DNA from: Ralstonia sp. UNC404CL21Col | GTDB taxonomy: Bacteria > Pseudomonadota > Gammaproteobacteria > Burkholderiales > Burkholderiaceae | Direction of reading: 5' to 3' | Assembly: GCF_000620465.1 (NCBI RefSeq) | Contig: NZ_JIBE01000003.1 | Coordinates: 124,001 to 188,000 of the forward strand | Length of the DNA: 64,000 nucleotides | Shown: positions 34,933 to 44,797 of the stretch, in pieces | Layout of the letters: each line of letters begins with the position of its first letter | How positions within the stretch are numbered: the stretch's first letter is position 1 | Translations under genes and position numbers: made by a program | Notes under the pieces: generated by a model | Seen by the model: the letters and a program-made list of their open reading frames with translations, nothing else | What the model was told of the DNA's origin: nothing | Database searches by the model: none

Positions 34933-36663
34933 TTATTGCATCGACTGGAGATTGCCGATGCGCACCAGCATCTCGGTGAACATCTGCATATCGAGGTCGA
35001 GGTCCGGCACTTCCTTGTACTCGTTGGCGTTGTGCGCGGTGTATTTCTTGCCCGGCATGGCGGGGCCGAAATTGATGGCGTTCGGCATCAGCTTGGCCGT
35101 CGTGCTGCCGGCCGTCGGCACGGGCTTGGCGTCGAAGCCGGTGGTGTCGCCGTAAATGTTGAGCAGCGTCGACAGCCACGCGCCCTTCGGATCGCGCGCC
35201 ATCCAGTTGCCCTGGTCGTGGTTGATCTCGAGGGCGACATGGTTGGCGTTGGCCCATGCGTTGATCTTGCCGGCGATCTCGCCGCGCAGTGCGTCGGGCG
35301 TTTTGCCGCGAGGCATGCGCACGTTGGCGGTCACCTCCACGCGGCCATTCTTGTCACCGATCACGGTGGGTGAAATGGTCAGCGGGCCCATGAAGTCGTC
35401 CTTGTAGGCGACGCCCATGGTATTGCCGAGGTAATCGGTGCCGTAAACGTCGGTCAGATACCGCACGGCGTGGGCGTAGGCGTTGTCTGCCAGGCCAAGA
35501 TCGGCTGCACGCAGGAACAGCGCCAGGCGCGGCAGCGGGTTGACGCCCTCTTCCGGACGCGAACCGTGCGCCGACGTGCCGGTCACCTTCACGACGATGC
35601 TGTCCGCCGTGCGTGCGATGTCGATCGAGAACTTGCCTTGCGCCGCGAGGCTGTTCACAAACGCGTCGCGTTTGGCTTCGAGCGCGGCGGCGGCCACGCC
35701 CAGATCCCCGCCCTTGAGCGTGGCGGTGGCCGTTTGCGGGATGGAGCTGGCCGACGCCGCGCCCGTCATCGAAACGATGGCCGTATGCGAAGCATCGGCA
35801 GGCTGCGCGGGGAAGAACACCTTGAGCGCACCCGAACCTTTCTCCGCGACCACGGCCGGATACTTGCTGTCGAGCACGATGTTGTACGCAGGCAATTGCG
35901 TGTGCTCACGGTAATACTTCATGCCGTCGCCACCCGTTTCCTCGGTGGTTTCGATCATCAGGCGGATCGTGCGCGCGAGCGGCACGCCGCTGTCCTTGAC
36001 CGTTTTCATGGCGTACATCGCGGCGGCAATCGAGCCCTTGTCGTCAATCGTGCCGCGGCCGTACAGCAGATTGCCGACACGCGTGACCTTGAACGGGTCG
36101 AGCTTGGTGCCGTCGCCGAGCACCCATTCCTCCGCCTTTGCGGGCACGACGTCGGCGTGGGTCAGGATGCCGAATTCGTCCGAGCCGGTGCCGGGCAGCG
36201 TGACTTCAAAGACGCGGTTGTCGACGTTGCGGTATTTCAGGCCGAAGTCGCGCGCCATGCCTTCGACCAGCTTGCCAAACGCGACGATGGCGGGGTTTTC
36301 GTACTGCGGGATCTTGTCGTCACGCACCGTCGGCAGCGCGACCATCTTCTCGATCGAAGCAATCACGGCCTGCTGGTTGTGCAGGCGGTTGTACAACCCC
36401 AGCAGGCGTCCGATATTGACGAGGTCATCGCCGGCAAGCGGAGCTTTCTTCTGATACGCGGCGACACTGCCTGCAACTTGCGGATCCGCCTTCGCGGCTG
36501 CCGCGAGAAAGCTGTTCAGGTCAGCCGATGCCTTGGATTGTTCGGCGGCGAGCAGCGCGTCGAGTTGCGGTTTCTGAAGCGTGGCGGCAAAGGCGCCGGC
36601 GCCGCAAGCCAGCGACAGTGCGATCGTCAGCGAAGACAGGCCAATACGGGCAGTGCGTTGCAT
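34933..36663 (-). CDS. Exported M20 family dipeptidase
   Basis: The 576-residue zinc peptidase has a Sec signal peptide (about 1-27, ending AFA). Metal ligands and catalytic residues are seen in LTHADVVPA, LYGRGTIDDKGSIAA and IETTEETGGDG, and the dimerisation domain has GTSAHGSRPEEGVN. It resembles PepV/Xaa-His dipeptidase types. The ATG at 36663 begins the signal peptide. It is likely periplasmic, recycling short peptides. Confidence 0.9.
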   Translation of the reverse strand: MQRTARIGLSSLTIALSLACGAGAFAATLQKPQLDALLAAEQSKASADLNSFLAAAAKADPQVAGSVAAYQKKAPLAGDDLVNIGRLLGLYNRLHNQQAVIASIEKMVALPTVRDDKIPQYENPAIVAFGKLVEGMARDFGLKYRNVDNRVFEVTLPGTGSDEFGILTHADVVPAKAEEWVLGDGTKLDPFKVTRVGNLLYGRGTIDDKGSIAAAMYAMKTVKDSGVPLARTIRLMIETTEETGGDGMKYYREHTQLPAYNIVLDSKYPAVVAEKGSGALKVFFPAQPADASHTAIVSMTGAASASSIPQTATATLKGGDLGVAAAALEAKRDAFVNSLAAQGKFSIDIARTADSIVVKVTGTSAHGSRPEEGVNPLPRLALFLRAADLGLADNAYAHAVRYLTDVYGTDYLGNTMGVAYKDDFMGPLTISPTVIGDKNGRVEVTANVRMPRGKTPDALRGEIAGKINAWANANHVALEINHDQGNWMARDPKGAWLSTLLNIYGDTTGFDAKPVPTAGSTTAKLMPNAINFGPAMPGKKYTAHNANEYKEVPDLDLDMQMFTEMLVRIGNLQSMQ

Positions 36664-36795
36664 CGAAGTGGATTCCGGAAAAGGCGAAGGCGCCATCATA
36701 GGGGCGAAGTGCCAGCTACGCATTGTGCACCGCGAAAAACGTTAAACCACGCCGGCTGCGGGGTATGCTTGGGGCTTTCCCAGGAGGCTTGCCGC

Positions 36796-37188
36796 ATGGA
36801 ACCGTCTCTGGATACCGCCCCCGGTCTGCTGAACGTGCTGGAAGAACTGCGCCGGCGTGAGCCCATTTTCCATCGCCCGGAATTCGGCACGCGCCGCGAA
36901 GACTTCGAGCGCATGACCACGGAAGATTTCTGGGAAACCGGTGCCTCTGGCCAACGCTACAGCCGCAGCTATGTGCTCGGCGTTCTCGATGCGCGGCACG
37001 GCCATATCGGCGAGGATTTCTGGCAAACGCGTGATTTCCGCTGCCAGGAGATTGCACCGGATAACTACTTGCTGACCTACACGCTGGTGCAGTCGAATCG
37101 GACGACGCGGCGAGCCACCTTGTGGCGGCGGACGGCGGATGGCTGGAAGGTTGTGTACCACCAAGGCACGGTGGTCGCTGACGCATAG
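36796..37188 (+). CDS. DUF4440/NTF2-like protein
   Basis: The 130-residue cytosolic protein has the cone-shaped NTF2-like pattern: VLEELRRREPIFHRPEFG at the start and NYLLTYTLVQSN, RATLWRRTADGWKVVYHQGTVV at the end, the latter being the typical DUF4440 finish. An AGGAGG ribosome site precedes the ATG. Function is unknown; relatives include isomerases and binding proteins. Confidence 0.85.
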   Translation: MEPSLDTAPGLLNVLEELRRREPIFHRPEFGTRREDFERMTTEDFWETGASGQRYSRSYVLGVLDARHGHIGEDFWQTRDFRCQEIAPDNYLLTYTLVQSNRTTRRATLWRRTADGWKVVYHQGTVVADA

Positions 37189-37205
37189 ACATTGCGCACA
37201 GACGC

Positions 37206-37233
37206 AAAAAAGCCCGCAAAAACGGGCTTTTTT
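37206..37233. terminator. Bidirectional terminator next to tRNA-His
   Basis: The stem AGCCCG / CGGGCT has a CAAAAA loop, flanked by A5 and T6. It lies 11 bases from the 3' end of the tRNA and 17 after the DUF4440 gene. Confidence 0.85.
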
Positions 37234-37243
37234 ACTGAAACCT

Positions 37244-37320
37244 TGGGGTGACTGATGGGATTCGAACCCACGACAACCAGAATCACAATCTGGGACTCTA
37301 CCAACTGAGCTACAGCCACC
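37244..37320 (-). tRNA. tRNA-His (anticodon GTG)
   Basis: The minus strand folds into a full cloverleaf: acceptor GTGGCTG / CAGTCAC with the extra G-1 opposite C73, D arm AGCTCAGTTGG, anticodon stem CCAGA / TCTGG with loop TTGTGAT, and T arm with GGTTCGAATCCC. The CCA end is encoded. G-1 is a histidine tRNA identity mark. Confidence 0.98.
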
Positions 37321-37407
37321 GTCGTACGAACAGCAAAACTGACAGCTGCTCGGCGAAAAACGAGATTATACAAACATTCTTCCGGCGTGCCTAGGGGGTC
37401 GTGCGAT

Positions 37408-38442
37408 TTATGCTGCGACCGCCTCGTCGGCTGACTCCTCGCCGCGCCGCAGGTGCGCCCGCGCCTCATCAAACAACGCATGCGCGTCGGCCAACGTCTT
37501 CACGCGGCCGAGCGCCTTGGAATCCGACAGCACGCGCCGCCAGCCGCGCGCACCCGCCACACCGCGGTACAGCCCCAGCATGTGCCGCACCGCCGCCCCC
37601 GCGTAGCCGCCGCGCTCAACCCAGCGGCCGACGTAGCCGATCATCGCGTCTTCCACCGCGGCGCGCGTGGGGGCCTCGGTGCCTGCGCCGTAGTACCGCG
37701 CATCGAACGCGGCCATCAGATGCGGATGGTGATACGCCTCGCGGCCAATCATGACGCCGTCCGCGTGGGCAAGATGCGTGTCAATCTGCTCCAGCGTCTG
37801 CACCCCGCCGTTGAGCAGGATTTCCAGATGCGGGAAATCCCGCTTGAGTTGATAGACGACCTCGTAGCGCAACGGCGGAATCTCGCGGTTTTCCTTCGGG
37901 CTCAGGCCTTTGAGGATGGCGTTGCGCGCGTGGACGATGAATGTCTCGCAGCCGGCCTCGGCGATGGTGCCGACGAAATCCCGAACGAAATCGTAGGTCT
38001 CGATGGCGTCGATGCCGATGCGATGCTTGACCGTGACCGGAATCGACACCGCATCGCGCATCGCCTTGACACCCTGCGCGACCAGCTTGGGCTCGGCCAT
38101 CAGGCACGCGCCAAACGCCCCTCGCTGCACGCGCTCCGACGGACAGCCGCAGTTGAGGTTGATTTCCTTGTAGCCCCACTGCTCTCCGAGGCGCGCGGCC
38201 TGGGCCAGGTCGTCAGGTTCGCTGCCGCCAAGCTGCAGCGCCACGGGGTGCTCGACTTCGTCGAAATCGAGGTGACGCGGCACGTCGCCGTGCAGCAGCG
38301 CACCGGTGGTCACCATTTCCGTGTAGAGCCACGTGTGGCGCGAGATCTGGCGATGGAAGAACCGGCAATGTCGGTCAGTCCAATCCATCATGGGCGCCAC
38401 CGACAAGCGGCGGGGGTTCGGCGTGGGGCGTTCAGCGGTCAC
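37408..38442 (-). CDS. dusA: tRNA-dihydrouridine synthase DusA
   Basis: The 344-residue FMN enzyme reduces uridines in the tRNA D loop. It begins RRLSVAPMMDWTDRHCRFF and has the catalytic INLNCGCPSERVQRGAFGA with Cys100, VKHRIGID, FIVHARNAILKGLSPKENR and LNGGVQT / DGVMIGREAY. The family form with KENR is DusA, which modifies U20/U20a. It is adjacent to the tRNA-His gene but probably independently transcribed. Confidence 0.96.
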   Translation of the reverse strand: MTAERPTPNPRRLSVAPMMDWTDRHCRFFHRQISRHTWLYTEMVTTGALLHGDVPRHLDFDEVEHPVALQLGGSEPDDLAQAARLGEQWGYKEINLNCGCPSERVQRGAFGACLMAEPKLVAQGVKAMRDAVSIPVTVKHRIGIDAIETYDFVRDFVGTIAEAGCETFIVHARNAILKGLSPKENREIPPLRYEVVYQLKRDFPHLEILLNGGVQTLEQIDTHLAHADGVMIGREAYHHPHLMAAFDARYYGAGTEAPTRAAVEDAMIGYVGRWVERGGYAGAAVRHMLGLYRGVAGARGWRRVLSDSKALGRVKTLADAHALFDEARAHLRRGEESADEAVAA

Positions 38443-38485
38443 AGCAAGTCAACGATTCAACATCCAGGCGCGCAGTTTACCGGTT

Positions 38486-39595
38486 CTAGTCCGACAGCCC
38501 CAGCAGCGGATGCTGCTCACGGCGCCAAGGCGAAACAAAGAAGGCGGCCACTTCGTCGTCACGCACGGCGTCGATGCTGGCGTGCTTCCACTTGGGCGCA
38601 TGGTCCTTGTCGACCGCGAGTGCGCGAATGCCTTCGATACCGTCGCCTTGGGCAAACACGTGGGTCATCATGTCGAGTTCGCGGCGCAGCTCATCGGCCA
38701 GCGTGGTGTGGCGGCCGCGGCGGATCAGCTCCAGCGTCACCGCCATCATCAACGGCGAGCGCTTGGCCATGTGCGCGGCGGTCTGAGCGGCCCATTCGGC
38801 ATCCGTGCTGCCGGCCAGATCCGCGAGGATGCCTTGCACGCTGCTCTGGCTGAAGCAGTCATCGATCGCCTCGCGGTGCGGCGCGATGATGGCCTTGGCA
38901 TCATCGGGCGCCGATGCGGCTTCGGTAAAGCACGCGGCGATCTGCTCGGCGCTGCCCCAGTTGCCGCCGCGCAGACGCTGGACGATGGCCGCCAGCGCTT
39001 CGGTAGTGACGTGGCAATCGGCGAGGCCAACCGACAGCGCGTCAGCCGCTTCGATCATCTGCCCGGTCACCCCCAGGTATTCGCCCACATGGCCCGGCAC
39101 GCGCGCCAGGAACCAGCCGCCGCCGACATCCGGAAACAGGCCGATGTTGGTTTCCGGCATGGCCATCTTCGTGCGTTCGGTCACCACGCGCAGCGATGCG
39201 CCTTGCGAGATGCCCATGCCACCGCCCATGACGACGCCGTCCATCAGCGCGATGTAGGGCTTGGCATAACTGAAGATGAGGTGGTTGAGGCGGTATTCCT
39301 CGGTGAAAAAGGTGATGAGCTGCGGGTCGCCGGCCGTGGCGGCGCGGTGGAAGAAGCGGATGTCGCCGCCGGCACACAGGGCCTTGCCGCCCTCGCCACG
39401 CAGGATGACGGCGTGGACTTCCGGATCGTGCTGCCACGCCAGCAGCGCATGCGACATCGTGCGGATCATCTCCAGCGACAGCGCGTTCAGCGCCTGCGGC
39501 CGGTTCAGCGTCAGCCAGCCGATGCCGCCGCGTACTTCGGCGATCACGTTGGGTTGAACTTCAGCCTGGGGCGCGGGGGAAGCGGTGGATTGCAT
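38486..39595 (-). CDS. Enoyl-CoA hydratase/isomerase family, probable 3-hydroxyisobutyryl-CoA hydrolase
   Basis: The 369-residue crotonase-fold protein has LTLNRPQALNALSLEMI, RGEGGKALCAGGDIRFFH, and the oxyanion-hole/catalytic MDGVVMGGGMGISQGASLRVVTERTKMAMPETNIGLFPDVGGG in pieces that match 3-hydroxyisobutyryl-CoA hydrolases of valine breakdown. The long C-terminal half (crotonase proteins are near 260) supports this subfamily over a simple hydratase. ATG 39595 is chosen after a short non-conserved upstream stretch. Confidence 0.85.
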   Translation of the reverse strand: MQSTASPAPQAEVQPNVIAEVRGGIGWLTLNRPQALNALSLEMIRTMSHALLAWQHDPEVHAVILRGEGGKALCAGGDIRFFHRAATAGDPQLITFFTEEYRLNHLIFSYAKPYIALMDGVVMGGGMGISQGASLRVVTERTKMAMPETNIGLFPDVGGGWFLARVPGHVGEYLGVTGQMIEAADALSVGLADCHVTTEALAAIVQRLRGGNWGSAEQIAACFTEAASAPDDAKAIIAPHREAIDDCFSQSSVQGILADLAGSTDAEWAAQTAAHMAKRSPLMMAVTLELIRRGRHTTLADELRRELDMMTHVFAQGDGIEGIRALAVDKDHAPKWKHASIDAVRDDEVAAFFVSPWRREQHPLLGLSD

Positions 39596-39741
39596 GTCTC
39601 GGATGTTGTTGTGGAAATCACGGCTCGCACTGTACACGACCGCGTATTGAAGCGAGGAAGGGCTCTAGCGTGCCCCCTTTCGCGGCGCGGGTGTTGGGCG
39701 TATACCTGCCGGTTGGAGACAACACACATCACAACAATTCA

Positions 39742-40647
39742 ATGACACCTGCCAACGCCGCCCCGGGCGCGTCGAGTTTCGACCCCGGCCTGATTCTGCT
39801 GGCCTTCGCGCCGGTCTTCCTGCTGACCATCGGCGCCGAGGCATGTTACTGGCGCAAGCGCGACCCGTCCGTCTACAGCTTCAAGGACACCGTTTCAAAC
39901 GCCTGCCTCGCGCTCATGCACCAGGCGTCGGATGCATTCTTCCTGTGGCTGATGATCAAGACGGTGTACGCATGGACGTACAGCCACGGCCTGCGCGCGG
40001 TGCCTGAAACGTGGTGGTCATTCGTGCTGCTCCTGCTGTTGCAGGATTTTCTGTACTACTTCTTCCACCGTGCCAGCCATCGCGTGCGCTGGATGTGGGC
40101 GTCGCATGTGACGCACCACTCGTCGGAAGGCATGAATTTTTCGACGGCATTCCGCCAGAGCCTGACCTATCCGATTTCCGGCATGTGGCTGTTCTGGATT
40201 CCGCTTGCGTGGATCGGCTTTACGCCGGACTGGGTGATCCTGGCCGTGGGCCTGAACCTGGCGTTCCAGTTTTTCGTCCATACGCGGCTGGGCGCGCTGG
40301 ATTCGCGCTACGCCGGTTTCTGGCGGTGGCTCGGACAATACGTGAATACGCCGTCGGTGCATCGCGTGCACCACGCCAAGAATCCGCAGTACATTGACCG
40401 CAACTACGCCGGCGTGCTGACCATCTGGGATCGCATGTTCGGCAGCTTCGTGCCGGAGGAGGACGCCCCCGTTTTCGGCATCACGCGGCAGGTCCACACA
40501 CACAACCCGATCACCCTCACCTTCCACGAATGGCGCGACATGTGGACCGACGTGTTCCGCGACCGGGACATTCGCTACCTGTGGAAACCGCCCGAGTGGC
40601 GCAGCCCGCGCGCTGCAGTCACGGCCGAGGCGATGCCGCTCACATGA
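39742..40647 (+). CDS. Sterol desaturase/fatty acid hydroxylase family protein
   Basis: The 301-residue membrane protein has about four helices and the three histidine clusters of the di-iron membrane oxygenases: HRASH (about 115), HVTHH (about 126) and HRVHH (about 213). These bind two irons and hydroxylate or desaturate a lipid. The bacterial substrate is not known. Its end overlaps the convergent LysR gene by 8 bp. Confidence 0.9.
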   Translation: MTPANAAPGASSFDPGLILLAFAPVFLLTIGAEACYWRKRDPSVYSFKDTVSNACLALMHQASDAFFLWLMIKTVYAWTYSHGLRAVPETWWSFVLLLLLQDFLYYFFHRASHRVRWMWASHVTHHSSEGMNFSTAFRQSLTYPISGMWLFWIPLAWIGFTPDWVILAVGLNLAFQFFVHTRLGALDSRYAGFWRWLGQYVNTPSVHRVHHAKNPQYIDRNYAGVLTIWDRMFGSFVPEEDAPVFGITRQVHTHNPITLTFHEWRDMWTDVFRDRDIRYLWKPPEWRSPRAAVTAEAMPLT

Positions 40648-41509
40648 ACGGCGGCCCGAAGCGGGTGGCGACGCGATCGGTGGAATCGAACAGATCGCGC
40701 AGCACGGCGCTCGTACACGTCGGCTGCACGTACAAATAAAACGCCACTTCGGGCAGGCGCGGCAGGCCATCGGCTTCGGTCAGCACGCGCATGTTGGCGT
40801 CGAGCAATTCGGTCGTGCGCGCCGTCACGCCCAGCCCCGCGCTGATCGCGGCCTTGATGCCCGTCAGCGTGGGCGACAGATAACTCGTGCGCCACGGAAT
40901 GTGGTGCGCGTCCAGGCATTCGATCGACAGCTGGCGGAACAGGCTCAGCTCGTCGGCCATGACCAGCGGCACCGGCGCGGCGGGATTGAAGATGAAGTCT
41001 TCCGCGCAGATCCACACCATCGGCGACGTGCGCAGCTTGATGCCGGGAAAGGCATCGTCATAGCGCGTGGAGATCGCCAGATCGAGCGTCTTGTCGCGCA
41101 GCGCGTCCATTAGGAACGGGCTGCGGCCAACGTTGATTTCCATCTGCAATTCCGGCGACAGCTTGGACAACCGTCGCAGCAGATTCGGCAGGATCGAATC
41201 GGCCACATCGTGCGGTGAACCGATGCGGATTTTCTCGATCGGGCCACCGGTCTGGATGACCTGCACGGCCTGGTCGTTCAACGCCAGGATCTTGTGCGCA
41301 TAGGCCACGAGCCGCACGCCATCGGGGGTCATGGTCTTGTGGCGGCCGCGTTTTTCGAACAGCGCGCAGCCCATTTCCTCCTCCAGCCGTTGCATTTGCT
41401 GCGTGACCGCAGACTGCGTGCGCCCCACCCGCGCGGCTGCCGCGGCAAACGTTTCGTGCTGTGCGATCGCCACGAATGTGCGCAGCAGATCGATGTCCAG
41501 ATTACGCAT
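40640..41509 (-). CDS. LysR-family transcriptional regulator
   Basis: The 289-residue regulator has the N-terminal winged helix (DLLRTFVAIAQHETFAAAAARVGRTQSAVTQQMQRLEEE) and a periplasmic-binding-like effector domain (about 90-289). It is divergent from the ABC importer of the sulfur cluster, with a 187-bp shared control region containing a clear palindrome, so it most likely controls that cluster. The effector is unknown. Confidence 0.9.
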   Translation of the reverse strand: MRNLDIDLLRTFVAIAQHETFAAAAARVGRTQSAVTQQMQRLEEEMGCALFEKRGRHKTMTPDGVRLVAYAHKILALNDQAVQVIQTGGPIEKIRIGSPHDVADSILPNLLRRLSKLSPELQMEINVGRSPFLMDALRDKTLDLAISTRYDDAFPGIKLRTSPMVWICAEDFIFNPAAPVPLVMADELSLFRQLSIECLDAHHIPWRTSYLSPTLTGIKAAISAGLGVTARTTELLDANMRVLTEADGLPRLPEVAFYLYVQPTCTSAVLRDLFDSTDRVATRFGPPFM

Positions 41510-41607
41510 CTCGGCCCCGATACTTCAGAGTTTCTAATCGTTTCCCGCCAAAAATTAAATTGTTCTGCGCAATTCTGGCCGATAACCTGCCGGAAACACA
41601 AATAACA

Positions 41608-41628
41608 CTGAACGAATACCACGTTCAG
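41608..41628. promoter_or_regulatory. Candidate LysR operator
   Basis: A perfect inverted repeat CTGAACG-N7-CGTTCAG lies in the LysR/ABC divergent region, 68 bases before the importer start. It contains the dyad form expected of LysR sites. Confidence 0.55.
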
Positions 41629-41696
41629 GCAGACACCCGAGCCGCAGGGAAATCGCGGTCCGACACAGAATCGGTTGTATACAAAGGAGGAACATC

Positions 41697-42533
41697 ATGT
41701 GGGTATGGAAATGGGCACAGGCCGCGGCGACGCTCACCTTGGGCACGCTGGGCGTGGCGACCGTGGCGCATGCCGACGCGCTGGCCGACATCAAGTCGCG
41801 CGGCACGCTGGTCTGCGGCACCCAGAACGCCAGCGAGCCGTATGCCTTTCCCGACGCCGCAACGCGGCAGATCGTCGGCTTTGACGTGGATGTGTGCAGC
41901 GCGTTGGCCAAGGGCCTGGGCGTCAAGCTGGAGCACCGTGCGCTGTCGACCGATGCCCGCATTCCCGAACTGAAGACGCATCGCGTCGATGTGCTGGCCG
42001 CTGCCGTGGCGTGGATGCCGGCGCGCGCCGCGCAGGTCGATTTCAGCAACCAGTATTTCGTCGCGCCGATCCGTGTGCTGGTGCGGGCGGACTCGCCCAT
42101 CCAGACGCTCGATCAGCTCGCCAACAAGAAGATCGCCGCCTCGGAAGGTTCCAGCTCGGCGGCGGTGTCGGTGACGCGCCTGCCGGATTCGCGGCTGCTG
42201 ACGTTCCACGATATTTCATCGGCGTATCTGGCGTTGCAGCAAGGCAAGGTCGATGGGCTGGTGGCAGGGCAGCTCGTGCTGGCGCGCTTTGCCAACGAGG
42301 CGGCGCAGAAAGGCGGCCAGCAATATCGCCTGCTGAACGCGCCGGTTTATGAAGAGCGCTGGGGCGTGGTGATGAACAAGAACGAGCCTGCGCTCATGGC
42401 GGCCGTCAACAAGGTGCTGGCGGAGTACGACCAGTCGAGCGGCCTGCAGACGAGCTTCGACAAGTGGCTCGGCGCCAAGTCGGTCTACAAGTTCTCGCGC
42501 GACTACAAGGTCGAGCCGATCAAGCCGCAGTAA
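41697..42533 (+). CDS. Polar amino-acid ABC transporter substrate-binding protein
   Basis: The 278-residue protein has a signal peptide (about 1-26, ending AHA) and a family 3 solute-binding fold: DIKSRGTLVCGTQNASEPYAF, GFDVDVCSALAKGLG, VDVLAAAVAWMPARAAQVDFS. An AGGAGG ribosome site precedes the ATG, next to a TTGTATACAA palindrome. Family members bind single amino acids; the cystathionine beta-lyase and thiol-dioxygenase genes downstream suggest a sulfur amino acid such as cystine. Confidence 0.92.
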   Translation: MWVWKWAQAAATLTLGTLGVATVAHADALADIKSRGTLVCGTQNASEPYAFPDAATRQIVGFDVDVCSALAKGLGVKLEHRALSTDARIPELKTHRVDVLAAAVAWMPARAAQVDFSNQYFVAPIRVLVRADSPIQTLDQLANKKIAASEGSSSAAVSVTRLPDSRLLTFHDISSAYLALQQGKVDGLVAGQLVLARFANEAAQKGGQQYRLLNAPVYEERWGVVMNKNEPALMAAVNKVLAEYDQSSGLQTSFDKWLGAKSVYKFSRDYKVEPIKPQ

Positions 42534-42549
42534 GCCCCGGGCGGCCGAC

Positions 42550-43242
42550 ATGTTCGATCTCTCCTTCCTGCTCGAAGACGGCTATTTGCGCCTCTTGCGG
42601 GACGGCATTCTGACCACGCTGCGTCTGTTTGTCGTCTCGGGCCTGCTGGCCATCGCCGTCGGGGTGTCGCTGGCAACGCTGCGGGCGCTGCCGGTGCGCG
42701 TGTTCAAGGCGTTCGTCATCGTGGTTGTGGAATACCACCGCAACGTGCCGATGCTGGTGCAGATCCTGGTGTGGTATTTCGGCGTGCCGCAGTTGCTGCC
42801 GGAATCGCTCAAAGCCTGGATCAACGCCGGCAACACCGAATTCTTCTTTGCGACGATTGCCCTGGCGCTGAACTCGGGCGCGTTCATCTCCGAAGATCTG
42901 CGTTCGGGCCTGCGTGCGATTCCGCATACGCAGCAGGAGGCGGCGTGGTCGATCGGGCTGACGCATCTGCAGGCGCTGCGCTACGTGATCCTGCCGCAGG
43001 CGATTCGCGTGGCGCTGCCCGCGCTGCTCAACCAGGCGCTGCTGTTGTTCAAGAACAGCTCGCTGGCGATGGCCATTGGCGTGCATGAACTGCTTTACCG
43101 CACCCGGCAGATCGACAACCTCACCTTCCGCACGTTCGACGTGTTCCTCATCGCCACGCTGCTGTATCTGCTCGGCACGCTCGCGTTGATGGCACTGTCG
43201 GAACGCGTGGCCAAGCGTCGAACGACGCCGCTGGGGGTCTGA
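42550..43242 (+). CDS. Amino-acid ABC transporter permease (HisM/Q family), first
   Basis: The 230-residue membrane protein has five helices and the EAA loop SGLRAIPHTQQEAAWSIGLTHLQALRYVILPQA that contacts the ATPase. It starts 16 bp after the binding-protein stop. The importer has two different permeases. Confidence 0.93.
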   Translation: MFDLSFLLEDGYLRLLRDGILTTLRLFVVSGLLAIAVGVSLATLRALPVRVFKAFVIVVVEYHRNVPMLVQILVWYFGVPQLLPESLKAWINAGNTEFFFATIALALNSGAFISEDLRSGLRAIPHTQQEAAWSIGLTHLQALRYVILPQAIRVALPALLNQALLLFKNSSLAMAIGVHELLYRTRQIDNLTFRTFDVFLIATLLYLLGTLALMALSERVAKRRTTPLGV

Positions 43243-43246
43243 CGCC

Positions 43247-43939
43247 ATGCTTGAAATCCTGCATGACTATCTGGCGTTGTTCCTGGTCGGGTCGTGGCCG
43301 AATGGGCCGCTCGGCGGCGTGGCGGTGACGCTGGTGCTCTCGGTGCTGGGCTTGGTGATGTCGTTCCCGATTGCGGTGCTGATCGGGCTGGCACACGTGA
43401 GCCCGTGGCGCTGGCTGCGTCGCATTGCCGGTGTGTGGTCGCGCCTGGTGCGCGGCATTCCGCTGCTGATGATCATCTTCTGGGCGTACTTTGCGGTGCC
43501 GCTGCTGGTGGGCAAAGAGGTGTCTGCGTTCACCACGGCCGTCTGCGCAATCATCGTCTACGAAAGCGCATTCCTCTCGCAGATCGTGCGCGCCGGGCTC
43601 GAAGGCCTGCCGCGCGGGCAAATGGAAGCCGCGCGCTCGAATGGCCTGTCGTGGCTGCAGAGCATGCGTTACGTGCAGCTGCCGCAAGCGCTGACCAACA
43701 TGCTGCCGTCGATCGTCAACCAGTTCGTGTCGATCATCAAGGCAACGTCGCTCGCCTATGTGATTGGCGTGCCGGAGCTGACGTACTCGGCCGCGCAGGT
43801 CAACACCATCACGCTGACCAAGCCGCTGGAGACGTTTCTCGTGCTCGCAGCCTTCTACTTCGTTTTGTGCTTCGCCATCTCGCGGTTCGCGGGACAGCTG
43901 GAGCGCCGCATTGCCCGCCATCGCGCCGGGCTTGCCTAG
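43247..43939 (+). CDS. Amino-acid ABC transporter permease (HisM/Q family), second
   Basis: The 230-residue paralogue of the preceding gene has the EAA loop [33 protein letters not shown] and the [12 protein letters not shown] helix. It starts 4 bp after the first permease. The pair presumably forms the heterodimeric channel. Confidence 0.93.
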   Translation: MLEILHDYLALFLVGSWPNGPLGGVAVTLVLSVLGLVMSFPIAVLIGLAHVSPWRWLRRIAGVWSRLVRGIPLLMIIFWAYFAVPLLVGKEVSAFTTAVCAIIVYESAFLSQIVRAGLEGLPRGQMEAARSNGLSWLQSMRYVQLPQALTNMLPSIVNQFVSIIKATSLAYVIGVPELTYSAAQVNTITLTKPLETFLVLAAFYFVLCFAISRFAGQLERRIARHRAGLA

Positions 43940-43967
43940 GAACAATCCCTGCCGGAGACCCCATCCC

Positions 43968-44723
43968 ATGCTGGCATTTGAAAACGTCGACAAGTACTAC
44001 GACGACTACCACGCGCTCAAAGGCGTCAACGCCACCATCGCGCGCGGTGAAGTCGTCGTGGTGTGCGGCCCCTCGGGCTCGGGCAAATCCACGTTGATCC
44101 GGACGGTCACGCGGCTTGAGGCCATCCAGGGCGGATGCATCCGCTTCGAGGGGCGCGATGTCCATGCACGCGACATGCGTGTCAATGAACTGCGTGCGCG
44201 CATCGGCTTCGTGTTCCAGAACTTCAACCTGTTCCAGAATCTCTCGGTGCGGCAGAACCTGATTCTCGGGCCGACCAAGGTGCTCGGTCTGTCGCGCGAC
44301 GAAGCGACGGCGCAGGCCGAGGCGCTGCTTGCCAAGGTGGGCCTTGCTCACAAGATCGACGCGATGCCCGCCAACCTGTCGGGCGGCCAGCAGCAGCGCG
44401 TGGCCATTGCGCGGGCGCTGGCAATGAAGCCGCCGCTCATGCTGTTCGACGAGCCGACCAGCGCGCTCGATCCCGAGATGGTGCAAGAGGTGCTGCACGT
44501 GATGCGCGAGCTGGCCGGCGACGGCCTCACGATGATGATCGTGACCCACGAGATGGGCTTCGCGCGCGACGTATCGAGCCGCGTCTGGTTCATGGACCAG
44601 GGCCAGCTGCTGGAGGACGCGCCGCCCGACCAGTTCTTCAGTCGCCCGAAGCACGCCCGCGCACAGCGCTTCCTGCAAGACGTTCTGCGACCTGCGCCCC
44701 GCATTGCCGAACTCGTCGCCTGA
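43968..44723 (+). CDS. Amino-acid ABC transporter ATP-binding protein
   Basis: The 251-residue ATPase has Walker [11 protein letters not shown]-loop VFQNFNLF, signature [15 protein letters not shown], Walker [15 protein letters not shown] and H-loop VTHEMGFA. It is of the GlnQ/HisP type. ATG 43968 is preferred over an upstream in-frame ATG at 43911 that would overlap the permease gene. Confidence 0.95.
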   Translation: MLAFENVDKYYDDYHALKGVNATIARGEVVVVCGPSGSGKSTLIRTVTRLEAIQGGCIRFEGRDVHARDMRVNELRARIGFVFQNFNLFQNLSVRQNLILGPTKVLGLSRDEATAQAEALLAKVGLAHKIDAMPANLSGGQQQRVAIARALAMKPPLMLFDEPTSALDPEMVQEVLHVMRELAGDGLTMMIVTHEMGFARDVSSRVWFMDQGQLLEDAPPDQFFSRPKHARAQRFLQDVLRPAPRIAELVA

Positions 44724-44797
44724 CGCTGATACGGACAACGACAACAACGCCGCGAAATACAACGCAAGGCGCCCCAATCCCTCAGGAGAATCCATTC

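Noticed and set aside
35470-36795. N-terminal extension of the DUF4440 protein by over 440 residues
   Set aside because: It is antisense to the M20 peptidase gene; the ATG at 36796 has an excellent ribosome site.
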